From NCBI GenBank assembly GCA_002753275.1, contig PEAA01000008.1, positions 1 through 62,351 on the forward strand: DNA of 62,351 nt, given 5' to 3'. The stretch is from Zetaproteobacteria bacterium (GTDB taxonomy: Bacteria; Pseudomonadota; Zetaproteobacteria; Mariprofundales; Mariprofundaceae). A model generated the notes under the pieces. The model was not told the origin of the DNA and did no database searches. It saw only the letters and a list, made by a program, of their open reading frames with translations. Position 1 is the first letter of the stretch. Every line of letters begins with the position of its first letter. Positions 27,071 to 36,139 of this stretch are shown piece after piece. The position numbers and the translations under genes were made by a program.

Positions 27071-28777
27071 TTACATCTCCTCGGGTGATTGAACACCTAT
27101 CAATGATAGGCCATTGTGTAAAGTGTGTTTGACAGCGGTTATTAACAAGAGCCGTGCCGCTGTTAATGTAGGCTCGTCACAAATAACGCGATGTTTGTGA
27201 TAGAAGCTATGCAATGATTGTGCCAACTGCATCAGGTAGATGGCCAAACGGTAGGCTTCGCGTTGTTCGGCGGCGCGGGCCAGCAGTTCAGGAAAAGCAA
27301 GCAGTTGGGTAATCAACGCTTGTTCCTCATCGCTGATCAGCAGAGAGGTGTCAATGGTATCAATATGGTCCATTGCAACCTGTTCGGAGGCAGCTTTTCG
27401 TAAGATCGAGCAGATGCGTGCATGTGCATATTGCACATAGTAAACGGGGTTTTCATCGCTTTTTTTCTTGGCCACTTCAAGGTCAAATTCAAGCTGGCTT
27501 TCGATACGGCGGGTCATAAAATTAAAGCGAACCGCATCAGAACCCACCTCATCAACGACTTCGCGAAGCGTTACAAAGGTGCCAGCCCGTTTGGACATGC
27601 GCACCATTTCACCGTTGCGTGTGAGGTTAACCATCTGAACCAGCAATACTTCAGGTTGTTGTTCGAGACCCGTGAGCGCTTTCATCGCCGATTGTACGCG
27701 GGTAATATAGCCGCCATGGTCTGCTCCCCAAATATCAATTTGCTTGCGATAACCACGATTAAATTTATCGAAATGGTAGGCGATATCTGCTGCAAAATAG
27801 GTCGGAGTACCATCGTGCTTTTCTACAGGACGATCGACATCATCGCCAAATTCAGTGGTGCGAAAAAGCCATTGCTCCGTCGCTTGGTAATCTTCGACCT
27901 CCTTTCCTTTTGGGGGGGGCAACATGCCACGGTAGATCTGACCTTTCTGTTTTAAATTATCGAGAAGATCGTTGACTTGGTTGCTTTGGTGGAGTTGTTG
28001 TTCGGAAAAGAAATGATCAAAATGAATGTTCATCGCGGCAAGATCACCACGAATCATCGCCATGTTGGCATCAATGGCCCGCTGGCTGATCCAGGAAAAA
28101 CGTGCGGCTTCGGAGAGTGCACAGAGTTCATCATAATCTTTTTCGGTTAACAGGGATTTGGCAATTTCGACAATGTATTCGCCAGGATAGGCTTTTTCTG
28201 GAAAATCAATGGCTTCACCTTGAAGTTCGCGTATGCGCAACCAAACAGATTCTGCCAATACGCCAATCTGAGCTCCAGCATCATTGATGTAATATTCACG
28301 GTGTACGGAATAACCTTGTGAAGCGAGAATACGCCCCAACACATCTCCGACAACCGCGCCGCGGCCATGGCCAACATGCATGGGCCCTGTTGGATTGGCT
28401 GAGACAAATTCCAAGCAGATCGGTTGTGCATTGGTGAGCGGTTCAACGCTGCCATAGCGCGATGATTGGGCAACAATCATTTTTAACACATCGGCCTCGG
28501 CAGCAGCTTTAAGTCGAATGTTAATAAAACCAGCACCGGCAATTTCAGTTTTCTCGACGCTATCTGGCCACATCGTTTGTGCAATGAGTGTTTCTGCAAT
28601 GGCGCGAGGATCGCGTTTGAGTAGCCCTGCTAAATTCATGGCGACATTGGCGGCATAATCGCCATGCTCTTTGAGTTTAGGGCGTTGAAGTTGGACTGAA
28701 ATTTCAGCGTGAAGTCCATGCGTATCCAATAGTTTTTCTACACTCTGTTGTAATGCAGCTTCTAAGCTTGTTTTCAC
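27071..28777 (-). CDS. argS: Arginyl-tRNA synthetase
   Basis: Class I synthetase charging tRNA(Arg). The HIGH-type motif is in NPTGPMHVGHGRG and the second signature is RMSKRAG. The N-terminal tRNA-binding domain and the C-terminal DALR anticodon domain (YVQYAHARICSI) frame it. The start is GTG 28777 with GGAGGT upstream. Length is 568 residues. The 170-base space between mutM and this gene contains no small gene I can support. Confidence 0.96.
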   Translation of the reverse strand: MKTSLEAALQQSVEKLLDTHGLHAEISVQLQRPKLKEHGDYAANVAMNLAGLLKRDPRAIAETLIAQTMWPDSVEKTEIAGAGFINIRLKAAAEADVLKMIVAQSSRYGSVEPLTNAQPICLEFVSANPTGPMHVGHGRGAVVGDVLGRILASQGYSVHREYYINDAGAQIGVLAESVWLRIRELQGEAIDFPEKAYPGEYIVEIAKSLLTEKDYDELCALSEAARFSWISQRAIDANMAMIRGDLAAMNIHFDHFFSEQQLHQSNQVNDLLDNLKQKGQIYRGMLPPPKGKEVEDYQATEQWLFRTTEFGDDVDRPVEKHDGTPTYFAADIAYHFDKFNRGYRKQIDIWGADHGGYITRVQSAMKALTGLEQQPEVLLVQMVNLTRNGEMVRMSKRAGTFVTLREVVDEVGSDAVRFNFMTRRIESQLEFDLEVAKKKSDENPVYYVQYAHARICSILRKAASEQVAMDHIDTIDTSLLISDEEQALITQLLAFPELLARAAEQREAYRLAIYLMQLAQSLHSFYHKHRVICDEPTLTAARLLLITAVKHTLHNGLSLIGVQSPEEM

Positions 28778-28947
28778 GCTACCTCCACATTTGATGGGTT
28801 AAGAATTGTTGCATCATTGATGCCTATGCACGATTGAATGAGCCTTTCGCCACTGATCCATTTTGATGCAACGAACCATACACCGATGCGGGCTTTGAAT
28901 AAATCAAATATGCGGCGCAAAGAACGATTGATCGAAAGCCATGCTGA

Positions 28948-29772
28948 TTATTGTTGGCAAGATGGGCAGAAAAAGGTGCTTCGCCCGAGTTGGGTGATGC
29001 GTTCAATGGTCGATTGGCACTGATAGCATGGGCTATTTTCACGACCGTAGACACGAAATTGGTGCGAGAAATAACCAGGTTGGCCATCGGCTTTGACAAA
29101 ATCGCTGATGCTGCTTCCTCCCGCTTCAATGGCATCGTGTAGAATTTTTTGAATAGCTTGGATGAGTTTTTCGATTTCATCTGGCAGGAGTGTGTTGGCC
29201 TTGCGTAATGGAGAAATATTGCTGTGAAAAAGTGATTCTGAGGCGTAAATGTTGCCTATGCCAACAACCACGGTCTGTTCCATCATCAAGGTTTTAATCG
29301 CTTTGTGGGATTTAATGGAGATTTCTTCAAGGTAGCGTGGTGTGAAGTGTGCACTAAATGGTTCAGGCCCAAGGTGGATCAAGCGAGGGTGTTGAGGCAG
29401 TTGGGCCGATGTGGTGAGGAGCATGAAACCAAAGCGGCGTGGATCACGGTAGCGTATGCTTTGACCCTGGTGAAAGTCGATGCGTACATGCTCATGGGAT
29501 AGTGTTGGCGCGGTTTGCGGCAAAATATGGAATTGTCCTGTCATGCCAAGGTGGCAAATAAGAACATGCTGGTCATTAAAATGGATCAGTAAATATTTCG
29601 CACGCCGCTCGATGGTGATAATGGTTTTTGATTGTAATGTTGTATTAAAATGATTTCGATCAATGGGAAAACGAAGTGGTTTTTCGGATGTAATAATTTG
29701 ACGAATTGACTGCCCCAACAGATGGGGTGTTAGGCCCTGTTTGACAACTTCGACTTCAGGAAGTTCAGGCAT
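28948..29772 (-). CDS. mutM: Formamidopyrimidine-DNA glycosylase
   Basis: MutM (Fpg) removes 8-oxoguanine and ring-opened purines. The mature N-terminus PELPEVE supplies the catalytic Pro and Glu. The H2TH region has the GIGNIYASE motif, and the zinc finger is CYQC ... CPSCQ at the C-terminus. Length is 274 residues. It lies 21 bases after the DUF2065 gene, so it is probably in the hflK-hflC unit. Confidence 0.96.
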   Translation of the reverse strand: MPELPEVEVVKQGLTPHLLGQSIRQIITSEKPLRFPIDRNHFNTTLQSKTIITIERRAKYLLIHFNDQHVLICHLGMTGQFHILPQTAPTLSHEHVRIDFHQGQSIRYRDPRRFGFMLLTTSAQLPQHPRLIHLGPEPFSAHFTPRYLEEISIKSHKAIKTLMMEQTVVVGIGNIYASESLFHSNISPLRKANTLLPDEIEKLIQAIQKILHDAIEAGGSSISDFVKADGQPGYFSHQFRVYGRENSPCYQCQSTIERITQLGRSTFFCPSCQQ

Positions 29773-29793
29773 GGAGAGACCCGTTTATAGAGG

Positions 29794-29982
29794 TTAATTG
29801 CCGCGAATTAACCATACAACCAGCCATCCCAATGCTACAGCAAAAAATCCCATCGCGCGTAGCATGGGCACTGGTATTTCAGGCAATTGTTTCATCATAT
29901 CAACCATCCGCTGGGGGAAGAGGGCGTAGAGCGCCCCCTCTAGAACCAGCACCAAGCCAAGTGCAACCCATAAGTCATTCAT
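29794..29982 (-). CDS. DUF2065 family small membrane protein
   Basis: A 62-residue protein with two hydrophobic helices (about 5-22 and 42-59) around a basic loop, LFPQRMVDMMKQLP, which is the signature of the YjeT/DUF2065 family. In many proteobacteria it follows hflC, as here (36-base gap). The function is unknown; position suggests a link with the HflKC-FtsH complex. Confidence 0.88.
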   Translation of the reverse strand: MNDLWVALGLVLVLEGALYALFPQRMVDMMKQLPEIPVPMLRAMGFFAVALGWLVVWLIRGN

Positions 29983-30018
29983 TGTAGTTCATGATCAATG
30001 GTTTTATATCAGTTTGCA

Positions 30019-30891
30019 CTACTTGCTTGAGTGTTCAAAAAAGTTAAAGAACTCTGACTCTGGTGAAACCACTAAGCGAGTCCCTTCACCAATCGATGCT
30101 TTGTACGCTTCAAGCGAGCGAATAAAAGCATAAAATTTTGGATCTTGGTTATGGGCTGCTGCATAAATTTTAGTCGCTTCAGCATCGGCACGACCGCGAA
30201 TAATTTCAGATTGTTTATACGCATCGGCTAAGACAATCTTCTGCTCTTTTTCTGCTTTGGCACGAATTTCACGGGCAGCTTCCTCACCTTCAGAACGGTA
30301 CTCTTTGGCGATGCGTTGCCGCTCAGCTTTCATACGCATAAATACAGCTTCGCTGTTTTCTTGTGGCAAATCAGCGCGTTTGATACGAACATCGACAATG
30401 TGAATGCCCAATTTGGAGGCATCAGCATCGGCTCGCTCACGAATCACTTGCATTAATTCGGCACGAAGATTGGCTTGATCTCCACCCGATACAATTTGAT
30501 GCAGCGTATGTTGGCCCAAAACCTCTCGCACCTTACCGCGTACCACATCTTCCATGCGTGATACAACACCTGTTTGTGTACGCGCAGCTTGGTAAACGAT
30601 GAGCGGATCAACAATGCGCCAACGCGTGTAATTATCAACCAAAATGCTCTTTTTGTCTTGGGTGATCACTTCATTGGCACTGGCATCACTTTCGAGCAGT
30701 CGCTTGTCAAAGTATTGCACCGACTGCCAAGGTAGTTTGAAATGGAGCCCTGCATCGGTGACAACAGCTTGAGGATTACCAAATTGTAAGACCAAGGCTT
30801 GCTCGCGTTGATCCAAAATAAACGCGCTCATGTTGGCAATCAAGCCAAACAGTCCCAATGAAATGACGATCATTAATTGCTTAGGAGACAT
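30019..30891 (-). CDS. hflC: HflC, modulator of FtsH protease
   Basis: A SPFH/prohibitin-family membrane protein that forms a large cage around FtsH with HflK. One N-terminal transmembrane helix (about 5-25) is followed by the SPFH domain (LVLQFGNPQAVV, LESDASANEVITQDKK) and a long helical region rich in Glu/Ala/Lys. Length is 290 residues. Its ATG shares one base with the hflK stop (TAATG). Confidence 0.95.
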   Translation of the reverse strand: MSPKQLMIVISLGLFGLIANMSAFILDQREQALVLQFGNPQAVVTDAGLHFKLPWQSVQYFDKRLLESDASANEVITQDKKSILVDNYTRWRIVDPLIVYQAARTQTGVVSRMEDVVRGKVREVLGQHTLHQIVSGGDQANLRAELMQVIRERADADASKLGIHIVDVRIKRADLPQENSEAVFMRMKAERQRIAKEYRSEGEEAAREIRAKAEKEQKIVLADAYKQSEIIRGRADAEATKIYAAAHNQDPKFYAFIRSLEAYKASIGEGTRLVVSPESEFFNFFEHSSK

Positions 30892-31997
30892 TATTTCACC
30901 TCGACCTTGTTGGCTTTATCTAGGGGTAAATAGGGGAGAACCTGCCCTGAAACTTGTTTGTCGATGACGACCTTATCAGCTTTGGCCATCACCTCTTGCA
31001 TGGTGTCCAGATAGAGTCGTTTGCGTGTCACTTCAGGCGCTTGCTTGTAAGCATGCAACATTTGGCTAAAGCGATCCGCTTGACCTTTGGCACGGTCAAC
31101 AACCTCTTTCTCATACCCTTCTGCATCCAAGACCATTTTTTTGGCCTCACCGCGAGCTTTAGGTGTGATATCATTGGCGTAGGCTTGTGCTTCATTCTTG
31201 GCGCGTTCACGGTCTTCACGCGCCGAGGCAACATCTTTAAATTCTTGGATCACGCGCTCAGGTGGTTGAACATCTTGAAGCTTAACCGTGGTAATGGAGA
31301 TGCCCGCATCATAGGCGTCGAGAATCGACTGAATTAACTGCTGCGTCTCCACTTCTACTTCTGCTTTCTTGGATGTCAGTACATCGTCAACCAAGGTGCG
31401 ACCAATCACTTCACGAATCGACGATTCGGCGGCATCACGCACGGTTTTGGTCGCATTGTCGATATTGAACAGGTAATTTTCAATGTTACTCACTTTGTAT
31501 TGAACAATGAACGAGATATCAACAATGTTTTCATCTTGGGTTAGCATCAGCGATTCTTGCAGAACTTTACGAATGCGATCTTCACCAAAATCCCTAAATC
31601 CAATCGTTAAACGCTGAACACTGGTCACAGGAACCTTTTCAACGGTTTCTAATGGATAGGGGAGGTGCCAATTCAAACCTGGCCCCGTGGTGCTGTAGTG
31701 TTGACCAAAACGCAAGACAACGGCTTCTTCATCGGCCGCAACCGTATAGAGGCCCGAGCCTGCCCATATCAAAAGGCCAATACCCAGTCCTGTGGTAATC
31801 AACCCCTTGTTTAAAGGCGCATTGCCACCATCTTGACCATTGCCGCTGCCACCACCAAACAGTTTAGAAAGTCGCTCTTGTAAGCGTTTGATCACTTCAT
31901 CTAAATCTGGGGGTGTCTGTTGATTGCGATTTCCACCACTTCCTGTAGGGCGTTGTCCCCACGGGTTGTTATTGTTGTTGTCTTGGTTCCAAGGCAT
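30891..31997 (-). CDS. hflK: HflK, modulator of FtsH protease
   Basis: Partner of HflC. The N-terminus is polar and Gly/Asn/Gln-rich (about 1-65), typical of HflK, with one transmembrane helix at about 68-88, then the SPFH domain (VVLRFGQHYSTTGPGLNWHLPYP) given here only by its opening residues VVLRFGQ, and a C-terminal helical part with KADKVVID. Length is 368 residues. It is divergent from lptG with about 100 bases between. Confidence 0.94.
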   Translation of the reverse strand: MPWNQDNNNNNPWGQRPTGSGGNRNQQTPPDLDEVIKRLQERLSKLFGGGSGNGQDGGNAPLNKGLITTGLGIGLLIWAGSGLYTVAADEEAVVLRFGQHYSTTGPGLNWHLPYPLETVEKVPVTSVQRLTIGFRDFGEDRIRKVLQESLMLTQDENIVDISFIVQYKVSNIENYLFNIDNATKTVRDAAESSIREVIGRTLVDDVLTSKKAEVEVETQQLIQSILDAYDAGISITTVKLQDVQPPERVIQEFKDVASAREDRERAKNEAQAYANDITPKARGEAKKMVLDAEGYEKEVVDRAKGQADRFSQMLHAYKQAPEVTRKRLYLDTMQEVMAKADKVVIDKQVSGQVLPYLPLDKANKVEVK

Positions 31998-32098
31998 TCA
32001 GCATCCTCCATTTATAACAGCGGCAACTCTAGCAACAATGGCAACAGATGCACCCTTGATTTTTTGGGGTTTCCATTCTGGGAGGTCGGGGGCATCAT

Positions 32099-33166
32099 GT
32101 GGCCATGTCCATTATGTTTCGCTGGTTATTTTATGGTTGCCTGACACGAACCTTGCTGGCGATGTCGGCGATGGTTGCCATTTACATGATTATTGAAGTG
32201 TTTGATAAATCGCGCTATTTGGGGCAAGGGTTTACAGCTCCGCTTCTACTTGAATATTTGATGTTGAAAACCCCCATGATTGTTTCGCAGTTTATGCCTA
32301 TCATTCTATTGCTTTCAATTGCAATTTATATTGCAGAAATTTCCCACCATTTGGAGATTGTCGCGATTCGTGCCTCGGGAATGGCGGTTACACATATCTA
32401 TATGCCTATTATAGGCGTGGCCTTTATCGCAGCGATGAGTACTTTTGCATTGAATGAATGGGTGACACCTGTGACCAATCAGCGATTGGATGTGATGGAG
32501 AGAGTGTATGTTCATCATCAGCCAGCGGTATCCTCTGCGACCGAACAGTGGTTAAAAGATGACCATCGCTTCATTCGTTTGACCCCATTAACAGAAAACC
32601 AATTTGCAATTTTAATGTTGGAGACGGGTATTCATGGTGAATGGAAACGCCGACTTGAGGCTGTGAATGGCATCTATCGTGAGGGTCAATGGTATCTTTC
32701 AGATATCTATATTAGTCAGCCAGATCGTAGTGAAGGTTTTAAAATTACCCATCAAGATGCGATGATTATCCCCTCTTTAGTCGGTCCTGATACCGCTGAA
32801 GTTCCCAGTCCAAGTCAGATGCGCTTGGTTGAACTTTATCGTTATGGTCGTCATTTGAAAGATGCGGGCCTCGCGGCTAGTCAATATATATTTTCATTTC
32901 ATCAAAAAATTGCTGCGCCGTTTGCATGTTTGATCATGGCTATTTTGGCTGTTTCGCTTTGTATGCACATGGGTAGCCGTATTTCTGCCGCTTCACTTGG
33001 GATGGGGAGTGCAATTATTATGGGCCTGCTTTTTTATGTCTTTGGTTTGACAAGTTCAATGTTGGCCGTTGGCGAGCGTTTACCCGCAGCCTATGCTGCC
33101 TGGATGCCAAATATGATTTTTATTGGTATTGCAGGATTTTTTGTTTTACATAAAGAAGGGCATTGA
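32099..33166 (+). CDS. lptG: LPS export permease LptG (LptF/LptG family)
   Basis: An inner-membrane subunit of the LptB2FG transporter that extracts lipopolysaccharide. Three N-terminal helices (about 8-110) lead to the periplasmic jellyroll (about 130-265) and three C-terminal helices. The family pattern, LEIVAIRASGM near 83, is clear. Start choices are GTG 32099, ATG 32105 and ATG 32114; a G-rich site at 32081-32092 suits any. The partner lptF is normally adjacent but is absent here. Confidence 0.88.
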   Translation: MAMSIMFRWLFYGCLTRTLLAMSAMVAIYMIIEVFDKSRYLGQGFTAPLLLEYLMLKTPMIVSQFMPIILLLSIAIYIAEISHHLEIVAIRASGMAVTHIYMPIIGVAFIAAMSTFALNEWVTPVTNQRLDVMERVYVHHQPAVSSATEQWLKDDHRFIRLTPLTENQFAILMLETGIHGEWKRRLEAVNGIYREGQWYLSDIYISQPDRSEGFKITHQDAMIIPSLVGPDTAEVPSPSQMRLVELYRYGRHLKDAGLAASQYIFSFHQKIAAPFACLIMAILAVSLCMHMGSRISAASLGMGSAIIMGLLFYVFGLTSSMLAVGERLPAAYAAWMPNMIFIGIAGFFVLHKEGH

Positions 33167-33172
33167 GATTGT

Positions 33173-33203
33173 GGGAGCGCTGTCACACCAAACAGACGCT
33201 CCC
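33173..33203. terminator. Hairpin between convergent lptG and suhB
   Basis: GGGAGCG at 33173-33179 pairs with CGCTCCC at 33197-33203, with extra pairing possible inside the loop (CTGT/ACAG). It lies seven bases after the lptG stop. The following T-run is weak. Likely shared by both convergent genes. Confidence 0.6.
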
Positions 33204-33226
33204 TTATAGATATTTGCTCGGTCTGA

Positions 33227-33997
33227 TTAAACTTTTAGAAGATCAACAAACTTTTGATGTAACGCATCATTGGCTGCAAGAACATCGCCTTTATTTAAAT
33301 TAATGCTCCGTGCATGAAGATCCGTCGCCATTCCGCCGGCTTCCTGAACCAAAAGAATACCCGCTGCAATATCCCATGAGCAGAGACCTGCTTCCCAATA
33401 AGCATCGAGTCGACCTGCTGCAACATAGGCTAGATCAAGGGCAGCTGAGCCTCCGCGGCGATAGGCGCCCGTGGCACGCATGCAATTGTCCATCCGTTTT
33501 TGGAAATGATCCATCCCTTCATCCCAACGGTAGCCTGGAAGCCCCGAGGCAAAGATCACCTCACTCATCTCTGTGGTAGGGGTAACGCGAAGACGCCGAC
33601 GATTTAAGAATGCCCCATTGCCACTTTGTGCTTCAAAAGTTTCATTGCGCATCGGGTCATGAATCACAGCCAAAAAAGGCTTACCATATTTCCATAGAGC
33701 AATGGATACAGCAAAGTGGGGGTAACCATGCACAAAGTTGGTTGTTCCATCGAGAGGGTCAATATACCACTGAAAGGGTGAATTGGGATTGGTGCTTGCG
33801 GACTCTTCTGCAACAATGCCATGATCAGGATAATGTTTTTTAATTTCACGGGTGATGGTTGTTTCAGCTTTGCGATCAACCTCTGTGACATAATCACGCT
33901 TCTGTTTTTTCTCAATGGTGAGCGTATCTCGCTCATCATAGGCTCTGGCAATATAATCACCGGCACGGCGGGCGGCTCGAACAGCTACATATAACAT
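33227..33997 (-). CDS. suhB: Inositol monophosphatase family protein SuhB
   Basis: A metal-dependent phosphatase of 256 residues. Motifs are EKKQKRDYVTEVD, EESAS, WYIDPLDGTTNFVHG for Mg2+ and SWDIAAGILLVQEAGG near the C-terminus. In E. coli, SuhB also acts in rRNA antitermination with NusA. Here it is last of the radA-cvpA-purF-suhB unit, 16 bases after purF. Confidence 0.93.
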   Translation of the reverse strand: MLYVAVRAARRAGDYIARAYDERDTLTIEKKQKRDYVTEVDRKAETTITREIKKHYPDHGIVAEESASTNPNSPFQWYIDPLDGTTNFVHGYPHFAVSIALWKYGKPFLAVIHDPMRNETFEAQSGNGAFLNRRRLRVTPTTEMSEVIFASGLPGYRWDEGMDHFQKRMDNCMRATGAYRRGGSAALDLAYVAAGRLDAYWEAGLCSWDIAAGILLVQEAGGMATDLHARSINLNKGDVLAANDALHQKFVDLLKV

Positions 33998-34013
33998 GAA
34001 TTTACCTTTTTAA

Positions 34014-35459
34014 TTATGCGTCGCGATTAAAAAAACGAAGCAGGGAGAGTTGAGGGGGAGTATGTGGAGAGTCAATAGCAATCGGGTATTCACCTGAAAA
34101 ACAAGCATCGCAATGGTTGCATCGAGGCCGCCCTACTGCTTGATACATACCATCAAAAGAGACATAGGCAAGTGAATCGGCTCCAATCTCTTTACAGGTC
34201 TGTACAAGGTCCATGCGGTTGGCGATCAGCTCTTCAGGGTCTGGGGTGTTGATACCATAGTAACATGAGTGTTTGGTCGGTGGGCTAGAGATACGCATAT
34301 GAATTTCCGATGCACCAGCCAAGCGAACCATTTCAACAATTTTACGGCTGGTGGTACCGCGTACAATCGAATCATCGACCAACACAACACGCTTGCCGCG
34401 GATAATATTGGCATTGGGATTTAGTTTTAATTTTACACCAAAGTTGCGAATAGATTGTTGCGGTTCGATAAATGTCCGCCCAACATAGTGGTTGCGAATC
34501 AGTCCCATTTGCAAAGGAATACCTGATTGTTCAGCAAAGCCCATTGCTGGTGCTACGCCTGAATCAGGAACAGGAATGACAATATCAGCATTGGCGGGAG
34601 ACTCCTTGGCGAGTTCGACACCAATTTGATAGCGTGATTGATAGACATTGACTCCTTCGATGTTGGAATCAGGCCGAGCAAAATAGACATATTCAAAGAC
34701 GCAAAGTTTGGGTGAAACATGGTTAAAGGGGGAGATGCTGTGCAGACCGTCTTTGTCGATAATGACCATTTCACCAGCTTTGACATCACGCACATATTCG
34801 GCACCAATGAGATCAAAGGCACAGGTTTCACTAGCAAGAACCCAAGCACCTCCCAATTTTCCTAGTACTAACGGGCGAATACCATTGGCATCGCGCATTC
34901 CAAACAGACGGTCTTCTGTTAAAACAAGGACGGAGAAACCTCCTTGCAAGCGTTGCACCGCTTCGCTTAATCGGGTGGCTGTATCTTCACCTTTGCTGCG
35001 AGCAACAAGATGAATTAATACCTCGGTATCAGAAGTCGATTGGAAGATGGAGCCTTCGTATTCAAGTTCTTTGCGTAGCGCATGGGCGTTAACAATATTA
35101 CCATTGTGACACATGGCGATACCGCCATGAGCATATTCGTAGGAGAAGGGTTGGCAATTGCGTAGACCAGATTCACCCGAGGTCGAGTAGCGGACATGAC
35201 CAATGGCACTTTTTCCTTCAAGCTTCTGAATATTGTGTTGTTTAAAAATATCTGCAACCAACCCCATGCCGCGATGGCTATTAAAATTGCGACCATCGGT
35301 TGAGACGATGCCTGCTGACTCTTGCCCACGATGTTGCTGTGCGTAGAGACCGAGATAGGTTAAATTAGCGGCTTCAAGGTGATCAAAAACACCAAAGACA
35401 CCACATTCATCATGAAAATGGTCATCATCCATGGGTTCATTGATAGAGTTGAGGGTCAT
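34014..35459 (-). CDS. purF: Amidophosphoribosyltransferase
   Basis: PurF makes phosphoribosylamine from PRPP and glutamine, the first step of purine synthesis. The glutaminase nucleophile is Cys19 in DECGVFG, preceded by an 18-residue propeptide as in Bacillus-type enzymes. AQQHRGQESAG and the PRPP loop VLVDDSIVRGTT are present. The C-terminal CNHCDACFSGEYP may bind metal. Length is 481 residues. It overlaps cvpA by four bases. Confidence 0.96.
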   Translation of the reverse strand: MTLNSINEPMDDDHFHDECGVFGVFDHLEAANLTYLGLYAQQHRGQESAGIVSTDGRNFNSHRGMGLVADIFKQHNIQKLEGKSAIGHVRYSTSGESGLRNCQPFSYEYAHGGIAMCHNGNIVNAHALRKELEYEGSIFQSTSDTEVLIHLVARSKGEDTATRLSEAVQRLQGGFSVLVLTEDRLFGMRDANGIRPLVLGKLGGAWVLASETCAFDLIGAEYVRDVKAGEMVIIDKDGLHSISPFNHVSPKLCVFEYVYFARPDSNIEGVNVYQSRYQIGVELAKESPANADIVIPVPDSGVAPAMGFAEQSGIPLQMGLIRNHYVGRTFIEPQQSIRNFGVKLKLNPNANIIRGKRVVLVDDSIVRGTTSRKIVEMVRLAGASEIHMRISSPPTKHSCYYGINTPDPEELIANRMDLVQTCKEIGADSLAYVSFDGMYQAVGRPRCNHCDACFSGEYPIAIDSPHTPPQLSLLRFFNRDA

Positions 35460-36139
35460 GGTTGGGTATCCTTCTGGGTGGATTGAGGGTTTTGATCGAC
35501 AGTTTCTGAAGATTTTATTAAAGATTCTAGTGAACTTTTTGCATCTTCTAATGTTTGTTGATCTGGAACAGGAATTTCATGCAGCATGTTGCCAAGGTTC
35601 TCTTTTGCTTTATGCACTGTCGGTGAAATGTCATATTTTCCACTCCCTGAGAGGGGGTAGCCTGCGGGAATGATTTCACGCAATAGATCGGCAGCTTGAA
35701 AACCAAAAGGTGCCGCTTTGCTCTCTTTAATCCAGTCAAGTTTCATGTTGCCATAGTTTTGATAGAGCAGAAATCCCAAAGCAATAATGAGAATGCCACG
35801 GGTTAAACCAAAGAGCATACCCAAAAGACGATTCATGAGGGTTAGAGGGAAGAATTCAATCAGGGAGGTTAGATGTTTTAAAAGTCCAAAGAGCATGGTG
35901 ACAATGATAAAAATCAATAAAAATGCAGACATTTCAGCAATGCTTGGGTTTTCAATCCATTGATGAAGCGTTTTCCCTAAGGCTTCACTTTGGCGAGAGG
36001 CGAGCATGAAGGCTGCGATTAACCCCACGATTGATAAAAGTTCCCGCATGAAACCACGCCATAGTGATAACACGGCAGATATGCCAACGATGGTGATTAA
36101 TAGATAATCAAAAAGAATCAATGATCTCTCTCCAGACAT
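35456..36139 (-). CDS. cvpA: CvpA family membrane protein
   Basis: An inner-membrane protein of 227 residues with four hydrophobic helices in the first 150 residues (LILFDYLLITIVG, ELLSIVGLIAAFM, AFLLIFIIVTMLF, RGILIIALGFLLY) and a charged, soluble C-terminus. CvpA is needed for colicin V production and for bile or envelope stress resistance in enterics; its molecular role is unsettled. Placement directly before purF is conserved. It overlaps radA by 22 bases. Confidence 0.92.
   Translation of the reverse strand: MSGERSLILFDYLLITIVGISAVLSLWRGFMRELLSIVGLIAAFMLASRQSEALGKTLHQWIENPSIAEMSAFLLIFIIVTMLFGLLKHLTSLIEFFPLTLMNRLLGMLFGLTRGILIIALGFLLYQNYGNMKLDWIKESKAAPFGFQAADLLREIIPAGYPLSGSGKYDISPTVHKAKENLGNMLHEIPVPDQQTLEDAKSSLESLIKSSETVDQNPQSTQKDTQP

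Noticed and set aside
27422-27955. A 177-codon plus-strand frame
   Set aside because: Antisense to argS, whose signatures are intact.
28824-29180. A 118-codon minus-strand frame at the end of mutM
   Set aside because: It overlaps the mutM 3' end out of frame and has no ribosome site; composition is not protein-like.
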